Positions 8,910-17,164 of a stretch of DNA of 64,000 bases are shown in pieces. This DNA comes from Paracoccus methylarcula. GTDB lineage: Bacteria > Pseudomonadota > Alphaproteobacteria > Rhodobacterales > Rhodobacteraceae. The stretch lies in NCBI RefSeq assembly GCF_003007735.2, contig NZ_PXNQ02000003.1, forward strand, positions 248,001-312,000. Reading direction: 5' to 3'. The notes below the pieces were generated by a model, which made no database searches, was not told the origin of the DNA, and saw nothing but the letters and a program-made list of their open reading frames with translations. Positions within the stretch are counted from its first letter, which is position 1. Each line of letters opens with the position of its first letter. The position numbers and the translations under genes were made by a program.

Positions 8910-9813
8910 TCAGACGTAAGTCGCCTTGAGGCGCTTTTCGGCTTCAGCCAGATCGCGCGGAGGCTTGGTTGGCTCGATGCCGATAAGGCGGGCAATGTTG
9001 TTGCGAGGTAATCTTCGAGAATATCCTCGCTCAGATTCATCCCCTGCGGTTCGGGCGAGCAAAGAACCTCAAGCTCACGCAGCCACATACCGGGGTTGTT
9101 GGGGGGTGAATCCGTCCCGAAGACGATCTTGTGGGGCGGAAGCTGCTTGGCGAATTCCACGATCCGCGACTGGAAGCACCAGCCGGATTCGCAATAGACA
9201 TTGGGCGTATCCATCCCCATCCAGAAAGCTCGAAGGAATAGTTGCCGCCGGTCTGGATGCCGAAATGGCCGATGATGAAGTTGACCATCGGGAATTCGCG
9301 GATGATCGGATAGAATTGCGTCGGGATGGAATATGGGCCGTCGCCGGTATGGATCAGCACGACGACGCCCAGCTCGGCGCATTTCTTCATGGCGGGGCGC
9401 AGCCATTCCAGGCAGCGGTCGGGCCGGTAGCCATGCATGTTGGAATGCAGCTTCAGCATCTTGAAGCCGTATTCCTTGACGTGGAATTCCAACTCTGCGG
9501 CACCGTTTTCCGGGCCCCAACGCGGATTGAAATTGAAATTGCCGATGAAACGGTCGGGATATTTCTGGCAGAGCTCGGCCACATAGGACATGTAGTCGCG
9601 GATCCCCTCACGACCGCGCCGGTTCCCGTCCCGGTAACCGGTATTGCCGGGCGGGGGCTGGATGAAGCCCATATCGATCCGCCGCGGCTTGCCGTTGATC
9701 ATGTAAGGGCCGTCCATCAGTTTCAGCATCCGCTCGCCAGTAAAAGGCTCGCCCGTATGCCGCCATGCTTCGTCCACCAAGTTGGTGGGATGCAGGTGGG
9801 TGTCGATGATCAT
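8910..9813 (-). pseudogene. COG2159 amidohydrolase/decarboxylase with two frameshifts
   Basis: Starts at ATG 9813 with IIDTHLHPTN, which keeps the HxH metal site, then IHTGDGPYSIP and IGHFGIQTGG (further metal and catalytic histidines). After GGNYSFE (about 9225) the frame breaks; one inserted base restores FWMGMDTPNVYCESGWC and GTDSPPNNPGMW (the last Asp ligand). Near 9004 a second missing base breaks the frame again; restoring it gives NNIARLIGIEPT...LKATYV and a stop at 8910. Corrected length is 301 aa, collinear with the intact 313-aa paralog at 9831-10772. Two single-base losses with otherwise conserved reading suggest either very recent inactivation or sequencing error. The family (ACMSD, gamma-resorcylate and isoorotate decarboxylases) catalyses metal-dependent decarboxylation or C-N hydrolysis. 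Confidence 0.85.
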
Positions 9814-9830
9814 ATGTATTCTCCGCGGTT

Positions 9831-10772
9831 CTAGACGAATGTCGCCAGGTAGTGCTTGTTCTCGATGCCATGGCGCTCCAGTTCCGCGACTGCATCCTCA
9901 TATGTGGCGGGGTGGGGTGTCGGCTCGATACCGAGCATCCGCGCGAGGTTGTTGCCGAGGTAATCCTCCAGCGTTTCTTCGTCGAGATTCATGCCCTGTG
10001 GCGGCTCGTGGCACAGCACCTCCAGCAGATTGAGCCACATGCCCGGCTCGTTCGGGGGCGTGTCGGAGCCGTAAAGGATCTTGTGGGTGGGCAGGTCCTT
10101 GGCGAATTCCACGATCCGCGACTGCAGGCACCAGCTGCTTTCGCAATAGACATTGTCCAGTTCCATCGCCCATTGGAACGGCTCGAATGTATAGACGCCG
10201 CCGGTCTGCACACCGAAATGCGCCATGATGAAATTGACCTGCGGATATTCCTTGATGAGCGGAATCCATTCGCTCGGGATGCTGTAGGGGCCATCGCCTG
10301 TATGCACCTTCACCAGCACGCCCAGTTCCGCGCATTTGTCCAGCGCGGGACGCAGCCAGTCCTTGGCACGGTCCGGGCGATAGGCATGCATATTGGCCTG
10401 AAACTGCACCATGCAGAAACCATGTTCCGTGACATAGCGCTCGATCGCCTCGACGCCGTTCTGCACACCACAGCGGGGATTATAGACAAAGCAGCCGATG
10501 AAACGGTCAGGGTATTTCTGAACCATCTTCAGCGTATAGGCCATGTAATGCTCGATGGATTCACGCCCGCTCAACTCGCCATCCGTCCAGGTATAGATCG
10601 TGTTGCCTTGCGGGGGCTGGATAAACGCCTTGTCGATCCGGCGCGGCTTGCCGTTGATCGTATAGGGGCCGTCCATCATCTGGATCAGGCGCTCGCCACT
10701 AAACGGATCACCGTCATGCTGCCATGCGAGATCGACCACATCGGTCGGATAGCAGCTGGTATCTATAATCAT
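9831..10772 (-). CDS. COG2159 amidohydrolase-fold protein lacking the HxH metal site
   Basis: TIM-barrel protein of the ACMSD/isoorotate-decarboxylase family, 313 aa, intact. It aligns along its length with the downstream paralog (DGPYTINGKPRRID, VHTGDGPYSIP, AHFGVQTGG, NVYCESSWC, GSDTPPNEPGMW). The N-terminal metal motif, which reads DTHLHPT in the paralog, is here DTSCYPT, so both metal-binding histidines are replaced by Ser and Tyr. The internal His and the Asp of GSD remain. Known family members dimerise, so this chain may be a non-catalytic or altered partner of the HxH-bearing paralog 17 bp downstream. It is divergent from a LysR gene that probably controls it. Confidence 0.85.
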   Translation of the reverse strand: MIIDTSCYPTDVVDLAWQHDGDPFSGERLIQMMDGPYTINGKPRRIDKAFIQPPQGNTIYTWTDGELSGRESIEHYMAYTLKMVQKYPDRFIGCFVYNPRCGVQNGVEAIERYVTEHGFCMVQFQANMHAYRPDRAKDWLRPALDKCAELGVLVKVHTGDGPYSIPSEWIPLIKEYPQVNFIMAHFGVQTGGVYTFEPFQWAMELDNVYCESSWCLQSRIVEFAKDLPTHKILYGSDTPPNEPGMWLNLLEVLCHEPPQGMNLDEETLEDYLGNNLARMLGIEPTPHPATYEDAVAELERHGIENKHYLATFV

Positions 10773-10922
10773 GCTTGGTCTCCTTCTGCTCGGCCCGGTC
10801 AGAACCGAATGTCAAGAAAACCTCTGTGCCCTCCCCTCCGCAGATCGGGCGACCGGCCTGCGAGCAAAATGTTTCGACATCAGTGATTTTCCTCAGGGTG
10901 ACTCTGGCACGGTCAGAACAAG

Positions 10923-10937
10923 ACGTATAATATTCGT
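10923..10937. promoter_or_regulatory. Candidate operator in the LysR/amidohydrolase divergent promoter
   Basis: ACGTAT-AAT-ATTCGT is a dyad with five of six arm positions matched, inside the 192-bp gap between the amidohydrolase start (10772) and the LysR start (10965). A single regulatory dyad in such a gap is the usual layout for LysR autoregulation and target control. Symmetry and location are the only evidence. Confidence 0.4.
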
Positions 10938-10964
10938 TTCATCGGCTGGTGAGAGGTTTTCCAT

Positions 10965-11885
10965 ATGGACATGAACGATCTGCGGCAGTTCAACCTGCGC
11001 ACGCTGCGCTATTTCCTCGTTCTGGCGGAAGAGCTGCATTTCGGCAGGGCAGCAGCCCGGCTGAACATGTCGCAACCGCCGCTAAGCCAGCAAATCCGGC
11101 AGTTGGAGGGTGATCTCGGCGTCCAGCTTTTTGCGCGCAGCCATCACAGTGTTGAACTGACCCCTGCGGGCCAAGCCTTTCGGGAGCATGTTCCGCTGAT
11201 CTTCGAACAACTCGGCAAGGCGGTTTCCGTCGCCCGCATGACCGCGCGGGGATTGGTCGGAGGGCTGGAGATCGGCGTCATCAGTTCTTCCCTTGTGGGG
11301 GTGGTGCCAGCCGCACTGGAGGCATTTCGCAATCGCTATCCGAATGTCGAATGGCAGTTGCACGAACTGACACCGCCACTGCAAATCCAGGGTTTGCTGG
11401 AAAAGAGGATAGATGTCTGCCTGTTCCGCATGCCTCCTGCGCAAGAAGGGCTGCACCGCGAGATCATCATGCAGGAAGACCTGATGGTCGCCCTGCCGAA
11501 ATCTCATCCTTTCGCCGATATGCCCACGATCTCGTTGGCGCAATTGAAGGACCAGCCCTTCGTCATGTTCGGCCTGCAGCAATCACGCTTTGCCGATTTC
11601 CTGTATGAATGCTGCGTTCAGGCCGGGTTCATCCCTCAGATCCGGCAGCAGGTGGTCGAGGTGCAATCGCTTCTCAGCCTAGTCGGCGCGAATATGGGCG
11701 TGGCACTGCTGCCCGCCAGCATGCAAAAGCTTGCCTTGCCGAATGTTGTATTCAAGACGGTGGATCCCGCGCCACCTCAGATACCGCTCTATGCGATTTA
11801 CCGCGAGGGGGATCCCTCGCCGACGCTCCGGCAGTTCTTGCAGATTATCCGCGAGATGACGCCAGAGACCGGAAGCGGAGATTAA
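10965..11885 (+). CDS. LysR-type transcriptional regulator (CatM/BenM-like)
   Basis: DNA-binding activator/repressor, 306 aa from ATG 10965 with GAGAGG upstream. The N-terminal winged HTH reads LRYFLVLAEELHFGRAAARLNMSQPPLSQQIRQLE, the pattern of the CatR/BenM branch that senses aromatic catabolic intermediates. It is followed by FxRSHHSVELTPAG and the periplasmic-binding-protein-like effector domain. It is divergent from the COG2159 pair and convergent with the aminotransferase gene, with stops three bases apart. It most likely regulates the amidohydrolases, with an aromatic or heteroaromatic acid as effector (inferred). Confidence 0.92.
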   Translation: MDMNDLRQFNLRTLRYFLVLAEELHFGRAAARLNMSQPPLSQQIRQLEGDLGVQLFARSHHSVELTPAGQAFREHVPLIFEQLGKAVSVARMTARGLVGGLEIGVISSSLVGVVPAALEAFRNRYPNVEWQLHELTPPLQIQGLLEKRIDVCLFRMPPAQEGLHREIIMQEDLMVALPKSHPFADMPTISLAQLKDQPFVMFGLQQSRFADFLYECCVQAGFIPQIRQQVVEVQSLLSLVGANMGVALLPASMQKLALPNVVFKTVDPAPPQIPLYAIYREGDPSPTLRQFLQIIREMTPETGSGD

Positions 11886-11888
11886 CCG

Positions 11889-13235
11889 TCAGATCGCGGC
11901 AAGCACATTCCCGATTTCCGTTAGCAGCCTGTCCGCATCCGCGTCGGAAAACACCAGAGGGGGCCGGATTTTCAGGATATTGGCATGATGCCCCGTGGCC
12001 GAGATCAGCACCCGGCGGCGGCGCAAGCCACCCACCACAGCCAGCGCGGTTTCGGGATCGGGCGCCTTGCTATCGCGATCCTTGACGAATTCGACCCCGA
12101 TATAAAGGCCAGCGCCACGCACATCGCCGATACGTTCGTCACGGGCGGCAAACCGTTGCAGTTCCTGCCGGATCATCGCTCCGATCCGCGCGGCGTTCAT
12201 TTGCAATCGCTCACGATGGAGCACTTCGAAAACCGCTCGTGCCGCCGCGATCGCCACGGTATTCCCGCCGAACGTGTTGAAATAGCGCATCTCGTTGCCG
12301 AAGCGCTCGACCACCTTCCGGCTCACCGCGACCGCCGCGACAGGAAAGCCGTTGCCCATCGGTTTGCCCATGGTGACGATGTCGGGTATCTGCCCATGGC
12401 GCTGATAACCCCATAACTTGTCGCCGGAACGCCCGAACCCGGCCTGCACCTCGTCCGCGATCACGACGCCGCCGGCGGCATGGACAACTTCGGCGATGGG
12501 TTGCAGGATATCCGTCGGATGCGCGTAGATACCATCCGATGAGAACAGGGAATCCGCAATAAAGGCCGCAATGCCTTCCCCCCGCTGCTCTAGCTGCTCT
12601 ATCTCCTGCGCGACCTGCCGGGCAAGAACCCGGCCGAGCGTGGCCGGATCCAACCGATAGGAATCCGGTGCGGCAATACGGCATACGTAATCCCCGGCAG
12701 GGGCATTCCGGCCGAGCGACGGAGACAGGCTCGCGGTCAGGAATGAATTTCCGGTATAGGCTTCCGAGGTGACGATCACCCCTCTGTGGCCGGTGTGGTG
12801 CATGGCGATGCGCAGCGCCAGATCATTGGCCTCGGAGCCGGTGCAGGTGAACATGATATGCTCTATCGGAGCGCCGAAGCTGGGCAGGATCTGCCCGGCG
12901 AAATCCAGTATCTCATCTTGCAGATAGCGCGTATGCGTGCAGAGCGTCTGCATCTGTGCATGAACCGCCGCGACCACATCCGGATGGCAATGGCCGACCG
13001 AGGCGACATTGTTATAGGCGTCCAGATACTCTTCGCCGTTCCGGCCCCACAGCCTGGTTCCCTGCCCCCTGACGATCTCGACCGGATCGGCATACATCAG
13101 GCGATATGCCGGGCCCAGTAGCTTCTGGCGCCGCTGGATCATGTCCCGTGCGGCAGGGTCCAGATCGGCCATGCCGTTAGGGTCAAAACCATTCGCCATG
13201 CCGATATTGAGACCGGCCGAGTTCCTCGCAGCCAT
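11889..13235 (-). CDS. Class III PLP aminotransferase / phospho-lyase-like protein
   Basis: Fold-type I PLP enzyme of the AGXT2-like group, 448 aa from ATG 13235 with AGGAGG seven bases upstream. Visible sites: CTGSEANDLALRIA (cofactor phosphate loop), VVIADEVQAGFGRSG (Asp contacting the pyridine nitrogen), and the Schiff-base lysine in VTMGKPMGNGFP. Next upstream is an APH-fold kinase gene. In known systems this pair acts as kinase plus phospho-lyase (hydroxylysine or ethanolamine phosphate), and the two domains are fused in some bacteria. I therefore favour a 2-amino-alcohol phosphate lyase over an ordinary omega-transaminase, though the sequence alone does not exclude the latter. Confidence 0.88.
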   Translation of the reverse strand: MAARNSAGLNIGMANGFDPNGMADLDPAARDMIQRRQKLLGPAYRLMYADPVEIVRGQGTRLWGRNGEEYLDAYNNVASVGHCHPDVVAAVHAQMQTLCTHTRYLQDEILDFAGQILPSFGAPIEHIMFTCTGSEANDLALRIAMHHTGHRGVIVTSEAYTGNSFLTASLSPSLGRNAPAGDYVCRIAAPDSYRLDPATLGRVLARQVAQEIEQLEQRGEGIAAFIADSLFSSDGIYAHPTDILQPIAEVVHAAGGVVIADEVQAGFGRSGDKLWGYQRHGQIPDIVTMGKPMGNGFPVAAVAVSRKVVERFGNEMRYFNTFGGNTVAIAAARAVFEVLHRERLQMNAARIGAMIRQELQRFAARDERIGDVRGAGLYIGVEFVKDRDSKAPDPETALAVVGGLRRRRVLISATGHHANILKIRPPLVFSDADADRLLTEIGNVLAAI

Positions 13236-13377
13236 CGCAACGCCTCCTGTTGTTCGGGTTCACCTGACCCGATCTGCCATGATTTGCGGCATTTTCCCGG
13301 AGTTTGCCATACGAAGCGGCGCAACCCTGTACAGACGGGCTTGCGCGACGGCTCCGCGCGTGAACCGGTGCGCGGTC

Positions 13378-14430
13378 TCATGGCACCATATCGGCGAATA
13401 CACCGCTGATCCTGTCGAAAGGTTGCCGCAGGAAATATTCGAGTTGTCGCCAGCCCTGATGGCTGTTTCGCAGGATATAGGCGGCGTTATCGGGAAATTG
13501 TCCGGCGCGCCATGTGGTAATCAAAGCGCGCGCGATCACCCTCGCCATGACCAGATGGGGCAAGATTTCCATCTCGGTTCGGGTCAGGCATGTTCTTCGC
13601 AGATAACCGGCAAGAAGATCGCGGCAATCATCGAAAATCCTGTCATCATCATGTCCGGTCAGTTGATTGAGCAGCGCCGTCGAGACATCGATCACGGCAT
13701 AGCTGCGCACCACGTCGCCAAAATCGATCACGCCGCTGATGAACTCCGAAGAGGCCGGATCGGCGACAAGATTCGAGCGACTGAAGTCGTTATGGATGAC
13801 CTGCCGGCGGCATTGTTCCAATGTGGGCTTGATCCGCCTGAACCGATCGAACCCCGCTTCCAGTAAAGCGCGACGGTCAGGCGACCGAATGTCGCCCAGA
13901 AGGTATTGAAGCCGCAGCAAATGCTGCACATCCCATGCGATTTTCCGCCCATCCTGAGGATGCGAAAAATCCGCCATCGCGTGTTGTAGCCGGGCAAGCA
14001 CCGCCCCGATCTTCTCACGTTCCCCGGCAGTGGCCGCTATGCGGTCCAGCGGTGTCCCCTCGATATAGCTCAGCGCGCGCACAAGCCGTTTCTGACCGTG
14101 GCTGTCTCGGTAGAGGAATATATCCTTGTTATCCCGGTTACGGATCACGCGAGGGACCAGTAAGTCCGGATCGCGCCGGGAAACATGGTCCAGCGCCGAG
14201 ATTTGCAGCGAAATTTCAGCCTGGTTTTCATCCGGGTTCGAGAATTTGGCGATAAAACGCGCACCCTTTGGATCCGCCACCAGAAAAGTGTCATCCTTCT
14301 CGGTATCTAAACGCGACAGCAGATCGGACATCCCGTAATTCTGCCCGAGCACCGCGAGGGCTTCACTGAACGGGACCGATTTGAACGGCGTGGCAAGGCC
14401 ACCAGCCGCGAGAATATCAGGATGAAGCAT
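13378..14430 (-). CDS. APH-fold small-molecule kinase (hydroxylysine-kinase-like)
   Basis: ATP-dependent phosphotransferase, 350 aa from ATG 14430. The catalytic loop HNDFSRSNLV corresponds to the APH motif HGDxxxxN, and the magnesium-binding VIDFGDV follows at normal spacing. The N-terminal lobe shows FLVADPKGARFIAKFS (nucleotide-binding lysine). Homologs next to class III aminotransferase-like lyases phosphorylate hydroxylysine or similar amino alcohols. Its own downstream neighbour is exactly such an enzyme, 142 bp away on the same strand. A hairpin at 14469-14500 isolates it from the permease gene upstream. True antibiotic resistance is unlikely in this context. Confidence 0.82.
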   Translation of the reverse strand: MLHPDILAAGGLATPFKSVPFSEALAVLGQNYGMSDLLSRLDTEKDDTFLVADPKGARFIAKFSNPDENQAEISLQISALDHVSRRDPDLLVPRVIRNRDNKDIFLYRDSHGQKRLVRALSYIEGTPLDRIAATAGEREKIGAVLARLQHAMADFSHPQDGRKIAWDVQHLLRLQYLLGDIRSPDRRALLEAGFDRFRRIKPTLEQCRRQVIHNDFSRSNLVADPASSEFISGVIDFGDVVRSYAVIDVSTALLNQLTGHDDDRIFDDCRDLLAGYLRRTCLTRTEMEILPHLVMARVIARALITTWRAGQFPDNAAYILRNSHQGWRQLEYFLRQPFDRISGVFADMVP

Positions 14431-14468
14431 GGCGCCGTTTCCGTCAGATTGTTTAACGAATGTGATTG

Positions 14469-14500
14469 CCCCACGCGGAATAGGGAGCTTCCGCGTGGGG
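14469..14500 (-). terminator. Hairpin terminator after the NCS2 permease
   Basis: CCCCACGCGGAA and TTCCGCGTGGGG form a perfect 12-bp stem with an eight-base loop between the permease stop (14556) and the kinase start (14430). No strong T run follows on the minus strand. Confidence 0.65.
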
Positions 14501-14555
14501 CTTACCTTGCCGACCGCGAAGGGAAATAGGGTCGGATCAAGGATTCCGTATCCGG

Positions 14556-15974
14556 TCAGTGTCCCGCTAGATCGCCTGACAGGCCAGCATTACGGGATGG
14601 AACTCCGTTGAACAGCAGATTGAGCAACAGGGCCGAAAAAGTCCCGACAAGGATGCCGCTATGGAAAATTCGCTCGATAACATGGGGCAATCGGTCGAAG
14701 ATATCGGGTGAAACCAGTGGGATCATCGACAGCGCGAGGCTGACGGCCACGATGTGGATATTCCGCCTGTTCCTGACAAAATCGACCCGGGCGAGAATCT
14801 TGACTCCGGTTGCCGAAACCATGCCGAACATGACGATAGCCGCACCGCCGATCACGTAGCTGGGGATCGAAGCGCTGATGAAGGCGACCTTCGGCAGGCA
14901 TCCCAGCAGGATCAGGATCGCCCCGCCTGTTGCCACGGCGAAACGGCTGAGAACCCCGGTGATCTGTAGCAGCCCGACATTCTGCGCATAGGTCGTATAG
15001 GTGAAGGTGTTGAAGATACCGCCGATGATATTCCCCAGCCCGTCGGTCCGCAGGCCACGCGCCAGACGATCTTCGGAGATTTCTTGCCCCCCCATATCGC
15101 CAACCGCCAGAAACTGCCCGGTCGCCTCGATCATCATCACGATCATCACGGCGCAAAGGGCGACGGTGCCCCAGAAGTTGAAGATCGGTAGCCCAAAGGC
15201 GAATGGTGTCACGATATTGAGCCAGCCTGTGTCACCCAACCCGCTGAAATCCACCCGCCCGGCAGCGATCGAGATCGCGAAACCAAAGCCGATACCGAAG
15301 AGAACGCCGAGATTGGCGAGGAAACCTTTCAGGAATCGCGTTGTCAGCAGGATGGTCAGCAGAACTATCGCCGCAACCGCGAGGCCGAAAGGCTCGCCAT
15401 AAGCCGGATTGGGCACCACGCCCTCTGCCGTCTTGATCGTCGGGTTGCCGCCCGCGGTCCAGTTCACCCCGACCCGCATCAGCGATACGCCAATGACCAG
15501 CATGACGCTGCCGGTCACCACCGCAGGGAAAAATCGGACCCATTTGCTGAAGAAGGGCGCCGCGATCAGCGTGAATATCCCCGAGGCGATTACCGCCCCG
15601 AAAACACCCCTTATGCCCAGATCGGGATCGCTTCCGGTGGCGATGATCGCCGGAACCGCGGTGAAGCTGATACCCATCATGATCGGCAGCCGTGCTCCGA
15701 TCTTCCAAATGCCAAGACACTGGATCATGGTCACGATACCGCAGCAGAACAAGTCCGCGCTGACGAGCATCGCGACTTCCTCCTTGCTCAGACCGATCGA
15801 GTTCCCGACCAGTAGCGGCACCGCAACTGCTCCGGCATACATCACCAGAACATGCTGCAGCCCCAAGGCCGCCAGCTTCGGCGCGGGCAGTCTTTCCTCG
15901 ATGGGATCGTCACGCCTTTTGTCCGTCGCGCCGGCCATCTCGTTTACGAAATTACTCCCGGAAATCTCGCTCAT
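14556..15974 (-). CDS. NCS2-family nucleobase:cation symporter (xanthine/urate type)
   Basis: Inner-membrane transporter, 472 aa from ATG 15974, with a polar N-terminus of about 30 residues and roughly 14 hydrophobic segments. LGLQHVLVMYAGAVAVPLLVG at the first helix and GQEISEDRLARGLRTDGLGN with FNTFTYTTYAQNVGL later are the family signatures; the conserved Glu in the first of these is part of the substrate site. It resembles purine (xanthine, urate) rather than uracil transporters. It is divergent from a LysR gene at 16194 and close to molybdenum hydroxylase genes, which fits import of a purine-like or other N-heterocyclic substrate. Confidence 0.93.
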   Translation of the reverse strand: MSEISGSNFVNEMAGATDKRRDDPIEERLPAPKLAALGLQHVLVMYAGAVAVPLLVGNSIGLSKEEVAMLVSADLFCCGIVTMIQCLGIWKIGARLPIMMGISFTAVPAIIATGSDPDLGIRGVFGAVIASGIFTLIAAPFFSKWVRFFPAVVTGSVMLVIGVSLMRVGVNWTAGGNPTIKTAEGVVPNPAYGEPFGLAVAAIVLLTILLTTRFLKGFLANLGVLFGIGFGFAISIAAGRVDFSGLGDTGWLNIVTPFAFGLPIFNFWGTVALCAVMIVMMIEATGQFLAVGDMGGQEISEDRLARGLRTDGLGNIIGGIFNTFTYTTYAQNVGLLQITGVLSRFAVATGGAILILLGCLPKVAFISASIPSYVIGGAAIVMFGMVSATGVKILARVDFVRNRRNIHIVAVSLALSMIPLVSPDIFDRLPHVIERIFHSGILVGTFSALLLNLLFNGVPSRNAGLSGDLAGH

Positions 15975-16193
15975 GGATTACCTCCTCCCCATTGTTGTCA
16001 TTCTGTTCAGGGTATCGCGCCAACCTCTGCGACCAGATGGGCTCCTCCTCCCCTGTCGCTGATTGATCGCCCGCCGATTCCTCCTGTCTCCCGTATGCTG
16101 TGCGGTTACACATTCATTTATCAATCGGCATAGTTGACTTTATTTATTGAGCAACTCTATAAATCATCTTCGCCTCACCAGAGCTATTCGAAG

Positions 16194-17090
16194 ATGGAAC
16201 CGACCCTAAAACAGTTGCGGGCCTTCGTTGCCGTCGCCGAAAGCGGCCAGTTCACCAGGGCGGCGGAACGACTTGGGCTTTCGCAATCGGCGACCAGCAC
16301 ATTGATAAACCAGCTTGAAGGCAATCTCGGGCTGCGTCTGTTCGATCGCCATACACGTCTGTTGCGGATGACTCAGGCCGGGGAAGAGGCGCTCTCCATC
16401 GCCCGGCAGGCGGTGGGCGATATCGACCGTCTGATCGAGAACGCGCAGGAGCTGAACATTCTCAGCCGCGGTCGCGTGGGAATCGCTTCGGGCACACTTC
16501 AGGCCGCGCTGCTGTTGCCACGCCTGATCCGGAGTTTTGGTGAAAATCATTCCGGCATCGATATTTCTCTCCACGATGTGTCCGAGCGCGTGATGATCGA
16601 CATGGTAAAGAACGGAAGCGTGGACCTTGGCCTCGGCACCGTCCCCGACGGGGATAGCGAAGTCGTCGGGACCCGCCTGGCGGCCGATGCCTTCCTGGTC
16701 GTGATGCGTCCGGAACATCCGCTTGCCAAGGCGGGGGCGTTGCGGTGGAAGGACCTTGCGGAAGAAACCCTGATCGGTCCGCAACGCGGCAATCCGATCC
16801 GCGAACGCCTTCAGGCCGAGCTCGCGCGCGTGGGGATCGAATTGAAGCTGCATCGCTCGTTTCAGGATGTTTCCCTGCCGCTGACCATTATCGGCATGGT
16901 CGATGCCGGGCTGGGCGTGGCGATCATGACCTCGACCGTAATCCCGCTGGCGCGATCCATGGGGCTGGTCACCGTGACACCGTCGGATCCGCTGATTGCG
17001 CGCGACATCTCGTTGATCCATCGCAGTGACCGTTCGCTGTCTCCGGCGGCACGAAAATTTCGAGACTTCGTGTTGCGGGCGATGAAGTGA
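16194..17090 (+). CDS. LysR-type transcriptional regulator
   Basis: A 298-aa regulator; ATG 16194 is chosen because the family N-terminus is PTLKQLRAFVAVAESGQFTRAA, and the in-frame ATG at 16134 would add 20 unrelated residues. The HTH (LGLSQSATSTLINQLE) and FDRHTRLLRMTQAG linker are clear, and the effector domain follows. The 219-bp gap to the divergent permease start contains an AT-rich stretch with AGTTG...CAACT arms (16130-16155) that could hold the operator. It probably controls the NCS2 permease. Confidence 0.92.
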   Translation: MEPTLKQLRAFVAVAESGQFTRAAERLGLSQSATSTLINQLEGNLGLRLFDRHTRLLRMTQAGEEALSIARQAVGDIDRLIENAQELNILSRGRVGIASGTLQAALLLPRLIRSFGENHSGIDISLHDVSERVMIDMVKNGSVDLGLGTVPDGDSEVVGTRLAADAFLVVMRPEHPLAKAGALRWKDLAEETLIGPQRGNPIRERLQAELARVGIELKLHRSFQDVSLPLTIIGMVDAGLGVAIMTSTVIPLARSMGLVTVTPSDPLIARDISLIHRSDRSLSPAARKFRDFVLRAMK

Positions 17091-17111
17091 ACCGCCCGCG
17101 CACCGATCCAA

Positions 17112-17141
17112 GTCAGGCGGGCAACCTCCCGCCGACCTGAC
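17112..17141. terminator. Convergent hairpin
   Basis: GTCAGG-CGGG pairs with CCCG-CCGA-CCTGAC between the LysR stop (17090) and the stop of the convergent molybdenum hydroxylase gene (17165). A possible bidirectional terminator without a T tract. Confidence 0.55.
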
Positions 17142-17164
17142 CGATGCGCTGCGGGATCGGTGTT

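Noticed and set aside
13378..14430. Aminoglycoside resistance gene
   Set aside because: The APH fold is clear, but the pairing with a class III PLP enzyme and lack of mobile-resistance context favour a metabolic kinase.
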